Shown here: in pieces, positions 34,596 through 43,473 of the stretch | How positions within the stretch are numbered: position 1 is the stretch's first letter | How the letters are laid out: each line of letters begins with the position of its first letter | From: Algoriphagus sp. AGSA1 | GTDB taxonomy: Bacteria; Bacteroidota; Bacteroidia; Cytophagales; Cyclobacteriaceae | Assembly (NCBI RefSeq): GCF_021390545.1 | Contig: NZ_JAJUWR010000001.1 | Coordinates: 124,001 to 188,000, forward strand | Length of the DNA stretch: 64,000 nt | Direction of reading: 5' to 3' | Translations under genes and position numbers: made by a program | Notes under the pieces: generated by a model | Database searches by the model: none | What the model was told of the DNA's origin: nothing | The model's input: the letters and a program-made list of their open reading frames with translations, nothing else

Positions 34596-35040
34596 TTCCG
34601 TTATTAGTTAGCTGTTGCTGATTTATTTATAGTACAAATTTACAGTGGCACACCCTCGGAAGACGAGGAGGGAAATCACAAAAAAACTGTGATCGAGATC
34701 ACGGTTGTGAAGGTCTTGGCCTATAAATCCCTGATATTACCCTTGGTTTTTATAAACCGCAATGCTGTAATAATTCAAGGCATTGGCTTTCAATTTTGTT
34801 TTCAAGCCGAAGCTGGTTTAGGTTTTGCCGTACGCTTCCATTAATTTCCAGCTGATTAAGACGATAGCAACGAACCTGTTGAAAAAACCACTAAAGAGTC
34901 AAATCAGTCCTTTTTATCGCGATCAGTTAGACTTATCTTCAAAACACCGATGATTTAGGGAAGTGGGTTTTGCTTATTGGATTTTGACAACAGAATCAAT
35001 GGTTAGAAAAATAGTTGCGGTCATAAGAACAATTCAGTAA
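34596..35040. promoter_or_regulatory. Divergent regulatory region, DJ-1 operon / Crp-Fnr gene
   Basis: 445 bp between divergent starts. A TAAATTTG -7-type box on the minus strand (34635-34642) can drive the DJ-1 gene. TGTGA-TCGAGA-TCACG at 34688-34703 matches the CRP-type consensus TGTGA-N6-TCACA with one mismatch; it would lie about 67 bp upstream of the predicted DJ-1 start site, an activator position. Confidence 0.5.
34688..34703. promoter_or_regulatory. CRP/FNR-like palindromic operator
   Basis: GTGATC-GA-GATCAC perfect palindrome inside TGTGA-N6-TCACG. It lies between the Crp/Fnr-type regulator gene and the DJ-1/ABM/SDR cluster, so it is a candidate site for that regulator. Confidence 0.5.
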
Positions 35041-35604
35041 ATGGATAGATTACGTAAGCATATAGAAGAAATAGTCTCGATTAGTGATCAGGAATTTGAG
35101 CATATAAAGACATTTTTCACTTTAAAAAGAGTTCGAAAAAATCAGTTTCTTATTCATGAGGGAGATGAGGTGAAGCACGAGTTCTTGGTTTTGTCAGGGA
35201 TTTTCAAGGTTTTTTATGTGGATGAACTCGGGAAAGAATACATACTTCAGTTTGCGAAGCAAAACTGGTGGATGTCAGACTATCCGGCTTTTTTTAAAGC
35301 ACAAAAGGCGGACATGTTTGTGGAATGCATTGAAGCCGGGGAGGTTTTGGTTTCTACCTTGGAATCAAGAGAAAAAATGTCTTCGGATATTCACAAAATG
35401 GATCAGTTCTTCAGGGTAAAGCTAACCAATGGTTACGTTGCTTTGCAGCAAAGAATAAGATCTTTGTTGACAAACAATCCACAGCAGCGCTACGAAGAGT
35501 TTGCTGTGCTATACCCGGATCTGATGCAGCGTATTCCTAAAAAGCTTATTTCGGAATACTTAGGCGTAAGCCGTGAAACATTGAGTAGGCTTTATTCCAA
35601 ATAA
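35041..35604 (+). CDS. Crp/Fnr-family transcriptional regulator
   Basis: 187 residues. Cyclic-nucleotide-binding-like beta-barrel (FLIHEGDEVKHEFLVLSGIFK), long dimerisation helix (FFRVKLTNGYVALQQRIRSLL), and C-terminal winged helix with recognition helix SEYLGVSRETLSRLYSK. It has no obvious FNR iron-sulfur cysteines and the effector is unknown. Length normal for Bacteroidota Crp/Fnr proteins. Divergent from the DJ-1/ABM/SDR cluster and probably its regulator, via the CRP-like palindrome between them. Confidence 0.93.
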   Translation: MDRLRKHIEEIVSISDQEFEHIKTFFTLKRVRKNQFLIHEGDEVKHEFLVLSGIFKVFYVDELGKEYILQFAKQNWWMSDYPAFFKAQKADMFVECIEAGEVLVSTLESREKMSSDIHKMDQFFRVKLTNGYVALQQRIRSLLTNNPQQRYEEFAVLYPDLMQRIPKKLISEYLGVSRETLSRLYSK

Positions 35605-36450
35605 ATAACATGTAGTCATTTATTGATATGAAATCGACAAAGATCCCATCTGGTCTTAGAAAAACAGTTATAAACGGATTAAAATATATGTCCTTTATGA
35701 TCTGCCAACTTATCCGAGAGAATATTGGAAAAGGAACTTTTTATCTCAAAAAACCTGAGGAGTTCTTTTCCTGATCCAATAGTTGTCGTTAGGCCTTAGC
35801 GTTTGGCAAATGGTGGAAATGCTGGCCCGTTCTTGGGCAGATGTAGCTAACTAGCAGTAGAGGAAAATCGGCCTTATTGGATATGAGGTGTTTATTAATG
35901 GAAAACTGAAGAAGATTTTTTAGAAATTGAATATGGAGTTAAAAGATCTTGGGCAGAAGATCAGCGATTCGCCAAGCAGTGAGTGGTTTGCCAATGAGGT
36001 TATTTAATTTTCCTGAGTTGGAAAACACCGCAATTCCATTACATTTTCTCCTATTTCCCCAAAAAATACCCCAGGATCGACTGTTAAGAAAATGTCTTGG
36101 GGACATTTTTAAGGAGAGACCAGACAGCAGGGGAGGAGAGATGAGCCTGCCTTGCCGGTAGGCAGGCGTTAAAAATATCTTCTATGGAGAGATTTAGCGA
36201 AGAGCCAGGCTGCGGCAGGTTTCCTATCATTTTATTCCATTGACCTTGATCCCATCTGGAACAGCAAAAAACACCCTGGAACTGGTGAATGAATCCAAGG
36301 CCAGGTTGGAGGATATCAGGCAAGTGGATGAGCTGGAATCATTTGTGACCAAAACAATGAAAAACTCAGGCGTAATCGCAAATCTCGATGTTAATTATTT
36401 ATTAATATATTGGCAATGTTTAAAGAAGGGATTCATTTCTAATTTTGGCC
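35605..36450. other. Non-coding region with decayed sequence before the HTCS-like gene
   Basis: About 850 bp without an intact gene. It contains the REP-like hairpin at 36145-36167. Around 36240-36410 a frame (TLELVNESKARLEDIRQVDE) has protein-like composition but no start and no known match, so it is probably a fragment. Nothing else is recognised. Confidence 0.35.
36145..36167. repeat. REP-like GC-rich hairpin
   Basis: GCCTGCCT-TGCCGGT-AGGCAGGC, an 8-bp perfect stem with a 7-base loop, in a non-coding region. A related AGGCTTGCCT...AGGCGAGCCT hairpin is inside the MITE near 7653. This suggests a dispersed intergenic repeat family. Confidence 0.5.
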
Positions 36451-39400
36451 ATGAGTCGTAGCTGCGTTATACTGATTGCCCTTTTTCTGTCTTTTGCCCC
36501 GATCTCAATTTCCCTTGCCCAAAAACTTAAATTCAGGACGTATCTGGTAGAAGATGGTCTCTCCAACAATTCCGTTAACCTTCTGGCCAATGACCCGTCC
36601 GGTGCAATTTGGATAGGGACCTGGAACGGGTTGAATTTATATGACGGCAGGACTTTTCTGGTCTTCCGCCATCTGCCAAATGAGCCCAACAGCCTTCCCG
36701 GTAATTATATCTATGGTGTGGAAATAGATAAGGATGACCGGGTTTGGGTATGGTCAGATCCGAATATCCTCAGTTTGTTTCAACCGGACAGTACTTTCTC
36801 TCATTACAGATTTGAAGATAGGATAGATCATGTTTTTCTCACTGCCCATAGCAAGATTGCGGTACAGGTAGCTGATTCCCTCTTTGTATATGATGGGGAG
36901 ATGGATGGGTTTCAGGCATGCCCTTCCTGTACCCCGTTGAAAAAATCCTCAGACATACCCATCCCGGTTTCTATTTCCCACCTGGGCTTCTGGGATTCAA
37001 AAAAAGATAAAAGAGGGAATACCTGGTATGCTAGTAAAGATCAGGGGCTGTTTTTCCAACCTTATCACGTGGAGTCCCGGGAGTCTAATCCTGAGCATTA
37101 TATCGCTGACGCTTTTAACCCTTACGGACTTAGAAGCAATGAGGTCACCGCTGTATTGGAAGACCATTTCGGGAACATTTGGCTAGGCCTCAAGGACGGC
37201 GGGGTGGCCAGGGCATTGAGGCATACTGATGTTTTACACCACATCTACCCACACCCCAAAATACATCCCAACCTGCCTGGAGAAGCTGTAAGAGCAGTGG
37301 TGGAGGAGGGTGATGGAACACTATGGGTCGGTTACTACAATTCCGGGATTTATTTCAGAAGACCTGGGCAGGAAAGTTTTGAAAAACTGTACATTACTTC
37401 TACCCAATCCGGTTCTGACTGGGAGAGGATCAGAAGCCTATATGTGGATCAGAATGGGATGGTATGGGCTGGAACCTATGCCGGAGTGATTAAAATCAGG
37501 AATAGGAAAGTAGCAGAATTGGTTGAAGAGGGTAATACAGAATTTTTCCACAGGAGGGTATATGGATTTGCGGAAGACAAACAGGACAAAAAGCTATGGC
37601 TAGGTTCTTGGAATGGCGTATCGCTATATAATCAGGAGAAGCAAAGCTTTGAGGGGTTTGCAGGGCAGGATCAGCTGGAAGGGTTAAATATCCGGACATT
37701 GCTCTATACGGACAGCACCTTGTTTATATGTACAGAAAAACATGGGGTAGTCTTGTTTAAAGAGGGAAAGGTCACATTTTTTGATCGGTCAAAAGGACTG
37801 TTGGATAACAGTGTATATTCTGTTTTTAAAGAAGAGGATACAGATAGGTTATGGATAGGTACCCATAGCGGGGTGACGCTCTGGGATGTGAAAACGGACA
37901 GTGTCTCCCATATCACGGAGCAGCAGGGCTTGATGAGCAATTTTGTGTATGGAATGATGCCCCATGCCAATAGCATGTGGGTGGGCACGGCCAAAGGAAT
38001 TGCCAGAATCAACAGGGAAACCCTGGAAGTGTGGGCATTGGACCCGGAGGAGGGATGGCAATCGTCGGAGTTTTCTGAGGGAGCGTATTTTAGGAGTGGG
38101 AGAGGACTGATGTATTTTGGTGGGGTAAATGGGCTGAATAGTTTTCATCCCAATGATTTTCGCTCGGAGATAGCGCTACCTAAAATCCTTGTGTTTCAGC
38201 ATGAACTCCCGGCCAACGCACCTTATTCAGCGTCTTTTACTGTTTCTACCATTGGTTTTGGAACAGATCCCAACAACAGGATACGCTATAGGGTGCTGCC
38301 GGGAGAGCCGGATTGGAGCGAATTGGCCACGAATGGGATCGTGATGTTATCCGGACTGCCGGAGGGATCATATAAACTGGAAGTTAAAAATTCCCTGGCG
38401 AAACCAGGCGAAGTCGTGACTAAGGAATTTACCGTTTTGGTGCCCCTGTGGAAGAAACCGTTGTTTTACTTTTTCATGGTGATTTTTGTATTGGGAGTGG
38501 CAGGCTGGTGGAGGTTCAGGACGGTGAAAAGAATCCAAAGGAAACTGGAACTGAAAATCCAGGAACGAACCAAGGTGATCGCAAGACAGAAGGCAGATCT
38601 GGAAAATGCAAATCAGGTGCTGGAAGCGAAAAACAGGGAAATCGAAGAGCAAAAAAAACGATTGCAGATTCTTCACAGTAAACATCAGAATGCCGGTTTT
38701 GAAATGGAGAAGTTTACTGGATATGTAGCGGGGCAAATCAGGAAACCCCTAACAGATCTGAAATTGAGTATAGATAGCGCCACATTCAGAGAACAGAAGA
38801 TCAAAAACGGGATAAGTCTTCAATTGGACAGAGTAATGGACTTGTTCAATGAAATAAACGGATCGGGCAGATCAATGGAGCTTGGGCAAGTCACCCCTTC
38901 TCTGACCATTCTACCTGAGCTGTTCCAGCATCTGAACCTAGAAATTGCAGGAGCGATAAAAGAAAACCATATCCAATACAAATACAGCGAGAATCTGTCA
39001 GCAGGTTGGGTTTCGTTGGATGTAATGAGGCTCAAGCTTTTTCTGCGGAATGTATTTAAGGAACTTCTTAAGTTTCTTGATGAGGATGCCGTGTTGGATG
39101 TTCGGGTGGTCACATTAGATGCCAACCTACTTATCCGGGTGGATACTACCAGTTCTACCTTAATGGATGCCATAGATACCTTCAGCCAATACGGTATTTA
39201 TATACAGTCTGCCAAGCATCTTCTGGCAGAGATGTCGGGAGAAATGCAAATTTTGCCCAATGAGTCATCAGTGGCGATCCGGATCCAGATACCAATTCAG
39301 GAAATAGAGACAAAAAACCTGAACACATCGGTCAAAAACTGGAAGCATAAGGCTCTGGCTGATGAGATTCCTGAAGGGAAACAGATTATCCTGGTTTATG

Positions 39401-40152
39401 GTAAGCGATTTGAAGCTGATGGTTTAGTCAAGGTGATGGAAGAGGACTCCTTGTTTTTTATACAAGAGGATGACCCGGACATGGTGTCATCGGCGCTGAA
39501 TACGATCAGTATTGACATGCTCATACTGTACAATGAAAAGGTAACCGAGAATGTGGCCAAGATTATCAGTGCGGCGAATCTATTTCCCACACTTCCGATT
39601 TTGTTCATGTATGAGATCCTTTCCTATGGGCAGCAGGAAAGGTTGCTGGATATGGGGATCAAAGATTTCATCCAATTGCCTACAGGGAAATCCTTGATAA
39701 GCAGAAAAATAAAAAGTTTGCTTGCTGAAAGTATCGATAAGGGGCGACCCTTAAAACTGGAAAGCATATTGTCGCAGGATGAGCCAAAAGTAGAGCTGAG
39801 CCCAAACGAAAAATTGCTTCGGGAGGCTTTACAGGAGATCAAACAGAATTTTGATAAGCCCTCTTTCAAGGTAGAGACCCTATACGGGCATTTGGGTGTG
39901 TCTAAAATCAAACTCTATAGGATTTTCAAGGAGATCCTCCATTTGGCACCCTCTGATCTCATCCAGCAACTTCGGATGGAAAAGGCTAATACCCTGCTTC
40001 AAAAAAGCCAGATGAATGTAAGCGAAGTAAGTTTTGCATGCGGATTCAATGATCCCAAACACTTCAGCAAGATTTTTAAGAAATACTATGGGTACAGTCC
40101 CAAGACGTTTCAAAAATTGGATGCCACAGGGGATCCTTTAGGCATGGCGTAG
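36451..40152 (+). CDS. HTCS-like hybrid regulator with degenerate kinase and receiver domains
   Basis: 1233 residues from ATG 36451; an upstream TTG is less likely. Signal peptide (CVILIALFLSFAPISISLAQ), two-component-propeller repeats (about 25-560, e.g. IWIGTWNGL), Y_Y_Y domain (about 590-660), TM (about 670-692), coiled coil, then a histidine-kinase-like region. The DHp motif reads GYVAGQIRKPLTDL where SHEIRTPLT would be expected, so the phospho-His is absent. The ATPase N-box and glycine boxes are also not visible. The receiver-like part lacks the acidic pair (VYGKRFEA) and phospho-Asp (DMLILYNE). A normal AraC HTH ends the protein (VETLYGHLGVSKIKLYR). Upstream of susC. It may signal by conformational change rather than phosphorelay. 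Confidence 0.92.
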   Translation: MSRSCVILIALFLSFAPISISLAQKLKFRTYLVEDGLSNNSVNLLANDPSGAIWIGTWNGLNLYDGRTFLVFRHLPNEPNSLPGNYIYGVEIDKDDRVWVWSDPNILSLFQPDSTFSHYRFEDRIDHVFLTAHSKIAVQVADSLFVYDGEMDGFQACPSCTPLKKSSDIPIPVSISHLGFWDSKKDKRGNTWYASKDQGLFFQPYHVESRESNPEHYIADAFNPYGLRSNEVTAVLEDHFGNIWLGLKDGGVARALRHTDVLHHIYPHPKIHPNLPGEAVRAVVEEGDGTLWVGYYNSGIYFRRPGQESFEKLYITSTQSGSDWERIRSLYVDQNGMVWAGTYAGVIKIRNRKVAELVEEGNTEFFHRRVYGFAEDKQDKKLWLGSWNGVSLYNQEKQSFEGFAGQDQLEGLNIRTLLYTDSTLFICTEKHGVVLFKEGKVTFFDRSKGLLDNSVYSVFKEEDTDRLWIGTHSGVTLWDVKTDSVSHITEQQGLMSNFVYGMMPHANSMWVGTAKGIARINRETLEVWALDPEEGWQSSEFSEGAYFRSGRGLMYFGGVNGLNSFHPNDFRSEIALPKILVFQHELPANAPYSASFTVSTIGFGTDPNNRIRYRVLPGEPDWSELATNGIVMLSGLPEGSYKLEVKNSLAKPGEVVTKEFTVLVPLWKKPLFYFFMVIFVLGVAGWWRFRTVKRIQRKLELKIQERTKVIARQKADLENANQVLEAKNREIEEQKKRLQILHSKHQNAGFEMEKFTGYVAGQIRKPLTDLKLSIDSATFREQKIKNGISLQLDRVMDLFNEINGSGRSMELGQVTPSLTILPELFQHLNLEIAGAIKENHIQYKYSENLSAGWVSLDVMRLKLFLRNVFKELLKFLDEDAVLDVRVVTLDANLLIRVDTTSSTLMDAIDTFSQYGIYIQSAKHLLAEMSGEMQILPNESSVAIRIQIPIQEIETKNLNTSVKNWKHKALADEIPEGKQIILVYGKRFEADGLVKVMEEDSLFFIQEDDPDMVSSALNTISIDMLILYNEKVTENVAKIISAANLFPTLPILFMYEILSYGQQERLLDMGIKDFIQLPTGKSLISRKIKSLLAESIDKGRPLKLESILSQDEPKVELSPNEKLLREALQEIKQNFDKPSFKVETLYGHLGVSKIKLYRIFKEILHLAPSDLIQQLRMEKANTLLQKSQMNVSEVSFACGFNDPKHFSKIFKKYYGYSPKTFQKLDATGDPLGMA

Positions 40153-40299
40153 GGAGCCGGATGGACTTATATTTTTTAGATTTTGCGGTGATTCGTTTTG
40201 GTCTTTGACCGGCCAGTGGATTACGTGTGATTTAAGTCTTTATTAAGGCATTGTGTCTGAAATAAAAGCAGACAAATAAGGTCTGGACGGTACTAATTT

Positions 40300-40329
40300 T
40301 TGCAACAATCCTCCTCTTTATTGCAACAA
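40300..40329 (+). promoter_or_regulatory. Direct repeat, candidate AraC/HTCS binding site upstream of susC
   Basis: TTGCAACAA occurs at 40300-40308 and again at 40321-40329, exactly 21 bp apart, i.e. two helical turns on one face. AraC-type dimers typically bind such tandem half-sites. The second copy ends 63 bp before the susC start. Confidence 0.5.
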
Positions 40330-40392
40330 AAACACCCTAAAACTCCCCATGTGTTCTTGAAATTTGATTGAACCAAAAATTTTAATCATTCT

Positions 40393-43300
40393 ATGAAAGC
40401 AAAATTTTACTGCTTATTCCTTTTGTACGTTCTGTCGGGAGGTGGGCTTTATGCGCAATATGTTTTGAAGGGAGTGGTAGTCGGGAAGGCAGACAAGGCA
40501 CCCTTTCCCGGCGCCACGGTGATCGCAAATGGGGACATATATAAAGGAACGGTGACTGATGCCAAGGGTGAGTTCACACTTGATCTTTCCGAGGAAAGTG
40601 GTGAAGTCACTGTCTCGTTTATAGGAATGCAAACAGTGACTGTGCCATATCAGGCCTCGGCCTTTCTGAGCGTGGAGCTGGCGGAGGAGACAAATTCCTT
40701 GGATGAGGTAGTGGTGATTGGTTATGGTACTGCCAAGCGTAGTAATCTTACGACTTCTGTTGCTTCCTTGGAAAATGTCCCCAGAACCGTGGATAGGCCT
40801 ATTTCCAGTCCCCAGGAGATGCTTCAGGGGCAGGTGGCAGGGGTTACTGTAGTTTCAAATTCAGGAGACCCCGGTTCTACTCCCAGTGTTATCATCCGCG
40901 GGAGAGGAACATTCAACAATGAAGAGCCTCTTTATGTAGTGGATGGAATGCCATACTATGGATCTAGGATAAATCCCAATGACATAGAGAGCATGGTGGT
41001 ACTGAAGGACGCCGCGGCAGCTGCTATCTATGGAGCTCAGGCAGCTTCCGGTGTCATTGTAATTACCACTAAAAGCGGTAAATCCGGCGCTCCGAGGGTC
41101 TCTTTAGACTTCTATCAAGGATGGCAATCAGCCTACCAGACTCCTCAGGCCTTAAATGCTGCTGAATATTCCCAGGTATATACTCAGGCGGCTATCCACG
41201 CAGGAGCCACCCCGAATCCAGCCCATGATCCTAATGTCAATCCTTGGGGGCAGGTGACCAGAACCAATTGGATGGATGAGATTTTTAGGACGGGGGCTAT
41301 TACAAATGCCAATCTTCAGATAAGTGGAGGAAGTGATAGGGCCAGATACAGTACTTCTTTTGGCTATCATAAAAAAGAAGGATTACTGTTGAATACGGAT
41401 TACGAATTGTTTTCTCTCCGGTTGAAGGGAGACTACGAAATCACCAACAAGCTAAGGGCGGGACAAAATGTGTACTTGAACCATTCGGCAGCTTATGGGG
41501 CAAATACCAGCAGCAGCTACAGTGGGGCGATCATCAATGCGATCTATATGAATCCTGCCGCGCCGGTATATGATGAGCAAGGTCAGTTTCACGGGACAGT
41601 TCCTTTCGAGCTTTCACAATTTGCGGGGGCTTATGGGGATACGTATAACCCGGTTTCCTTACTGCTTCGTCCCACTAGGAAGGCACCTAGATTGAATGTC
41701 AATGCCATCACCTATGCAGAGTACGATATCTTGGAAGATCTGACGTTCAAATCAAGCTTTTCTCTGGATTTGTGGAACTGGAGTGACCGCACGTTCTCAC
41801 CAAGAGCCCCTGAAATCGGCCGTCCAAGCAACATGAACTACCTGGATCAGAGTGCGGGAAGCTCTACCCGATGGATCTGGGACCAGCAGCTCAACTACAA
41901 TAAAACCTTTGGAAGACACAACCTTGGTCTTACGGCGGTATATACCGCACAGTTTAGAAAAGAAGAGTCCCATAGCTTCACAGTTCAGGATTTTGATCGG
42001 GAGGACGAGTGGTTCCAATATCCTGGAAACGCCAATACCATACTCAACGTGCCTGGTTACAGCGCATTTGAGGATGCATTGACCTCAGCTATTGGGAGAG
42101 CCACTTACGACTTTGACGATAAGTATTTCATCATGGGAAGTATCCGACGTGACCAGACCTCGCGGCTGGCCCCATCTACCAAGACTGATTATTTTCCTGC
42201 TGTTTCCGGTGCCTGGAAGATTTCTTCTGAATCCTTCTTTCAGAGTAATTTGATAGATCTTTTGAAGATCAGGGCTTCTTGGGGTCAGGTCGGCAATATT
42301 TCATCTGTGGGCTATTATGCGTTTAATGTGCCGATGTCAGCGGGTAACAATGTTATTCTGGGCGAACCGGGAGTAAGAAACAGGCATATTTCCCTCAATG
42401 AGATAACCAACTCCAATCTTAAGTGGGAAAGGTCAGAAACCTTGAATTTCGGCCTTGACGCATCCCTTTTTCAAAGCAAATTGCAGTTTACTGCTGAATA
42501 CTATGAAAAATATACCCGTGGGTTGATTCTGAGAAATTCACCGGATCCTCATTCCGGAGTACCGACCGGGGCGCTCTCCAATGTGGGTACAGTATCCAAC
42601 AAAGGCTTGGAAATGAGCCTTAATTATAGCGGGAATGTAGGTGAACTGACCTACCAAGTGGGAGGGAACTTCTCAACCATCAAGAATGAACTGGTTGATC
42701 TGGATGAATTCACCAATGATTTTATCCAACATGGTGATAACATCAGGGCATCTGTATATCCATTCAGAAGTGAGCCGGGCCAGCCGCTCTATTCCTATCA
42801 TTTGATCCCTAACACCGGGATCTTCCAGAATCAAGAGCAGATAGATTCTTATCTCAACAGTGATGGGGAGAAAATACAACCAAATGCAAGACCCGGTGAT
42901 CTGATATTCCAGGATGTAAACGGAGATGGCAGAATCAGTGATTTGGACAGGGTGTTCATGGGTAACGCCATGCCTGATTTCACTTATGGAATCAACATTT
43001 CTTTGGAATATAAGAAATTCGATCTAATGGTATTCGGGCAGGGAGTAAGCGGCGTGGAGTTGTTCAATGGCTACAAACACACGGCTTACAATGCGGGACT
43101 TCAGGGATACAACCTGGACAGAAGGGTACTGGATGCTTGGACTCCCCAAAATCCAAACGCATCCATCCCTGTATTATCCACACAGGATCCCAACAGCAAT
43201 TTTGGCACAGCCTCAGACTGGTACCTGGAAAGCGGTGATTATTTCAGGATCAAGAATGTTTCGTTAGGCTATACCTTTTCTCTCGAGCAGTGGAAAACTG

Positions 43301-43455
43301 GCTCTCAGATAAGACTCTACGGATCTGCTGAAAACCTGGCGACTTTCACCAAATACTCAGGGTTGGATCCTGAAGTAGGATCAGGGACTGTCATAGATAA
43401 CGGCATTTTCCCATCCCCACGAACCTTTACCGTCGGGTTTAATATGAATTTCTAA
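40393..43455 (+). CDS. susC: SusC/RagA-type TonB-dependent outer-membrane transporter
   Basis: 1020 residues. Signal peptide, carboxypeptidase-D-regulatory-like domain (about 22-105, GATVIANGDIYKGTVTD), TonB-box/plug start (DEVVVIGYGTAKRSN), SusC-specific plug (RGRGTFNNEEPLYVVDGMPY), and a beta-barrel ending in PSPRTFTVGFNMNF. It imports oligomers across the outer membrane with SusD. It is 18 bp upstream of susD and 240 bp downstream of the HTCS-like regulator. The locus encodes phosphatase and GDPD-like activity, so the ligand may be a phosphorylated glycan or glycerophosphodiester (inference). Confidence 0.96.
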   Translation: MKAKFYCLFLLYVLSGGGLYAQYVLKGVVVGKADKAPFPGATVIANGDIYKGTVTDAKGEFTLDLSEESGEVTVSFIGMQTVTVPYQASAFLSVELAEETNSLDEVVVIGYGTAKRSNLTTSVASLENVPRTVDRPISSPQEMLQGQVAGVTVVSNSGDPGSTPSVIIRGRGTFNNEEPLYVVDGMPYYGSRINPNDIESMVVLKDAAAAAIYGAQAASGVIVITTKSGKSGAPRVSLDFYQGWQSAYQTPQALNAAEYSQVYTQAAIHAGATPNPAHDPNVNPWGQVTRTNWMDEIFRTGAITNANLQISGGSDRARYSTSFGYHKKEGLLLNTDYELFSLRLKGDYEITNKLRAGQNVYLNHSAAYGANTSSSYSGAIINAIYMNPAAPVYDEQGQFHGTVPFELSQFAGAYGDTYNPVSLLLRPTRKAPRLNVNAITYAEYDILEDLTFKSSFSLDLWNWSDRTFSPRAPEIGRPSNMNYLDQSAGSSTRWIWDQQLNYNKTFGRHNLGLTAVYTAQFRKEESHSFTVQDFDREDEWFQYPGNANTILNVPGYSAFEDALTSAIGRATYDFDDKYFIMGSIRRDQTSRLAPSTKTDYFPAVSGAWKISSESFFQSNLIDLLKIRASWGQVGNISSVGYYAFNVPMSAGNNVILGEPGVRNRHISLNEITNSNLKWERSETLNFGLDASLFQSKLQFTAEYYEKYTRGLILRNSPDPHSGVPTGALSNVGTVSNKGLEMSLNYSGNVGELTYQVGGNFSTIKNELVDLDEFTNDFIQHGDNIRASVYPFRSEPGQPLYSYHLIPNTGIFQNQEQIDSYLNSDGEKIQPNARPGDLIFQDVNGDGRISDLDRVFMGNAMPDFTYGINISLEYKKFDLMVFGQGVSGVELFNGYKHTAYNAGLQGYNLDRRVLDAWTPQNPNASIPVLSTQDPNSNFGTASDWYLESGDYFRIKNVSLGYTFSLEQWKTGSQIRLYGSAENLATFTKYSGLDPEVGSGTVIDNGIFPSPRTFTVGFNMNF

Positions 43456-43473
43456 TCCATAATTAGTACTATC

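Noticed and set aside
36240..36461. 73-aa ORF before the HTCS-like gene
   Set aside because: No start context, no family match, overlaps the start of the regulator gene; at most a fragment.
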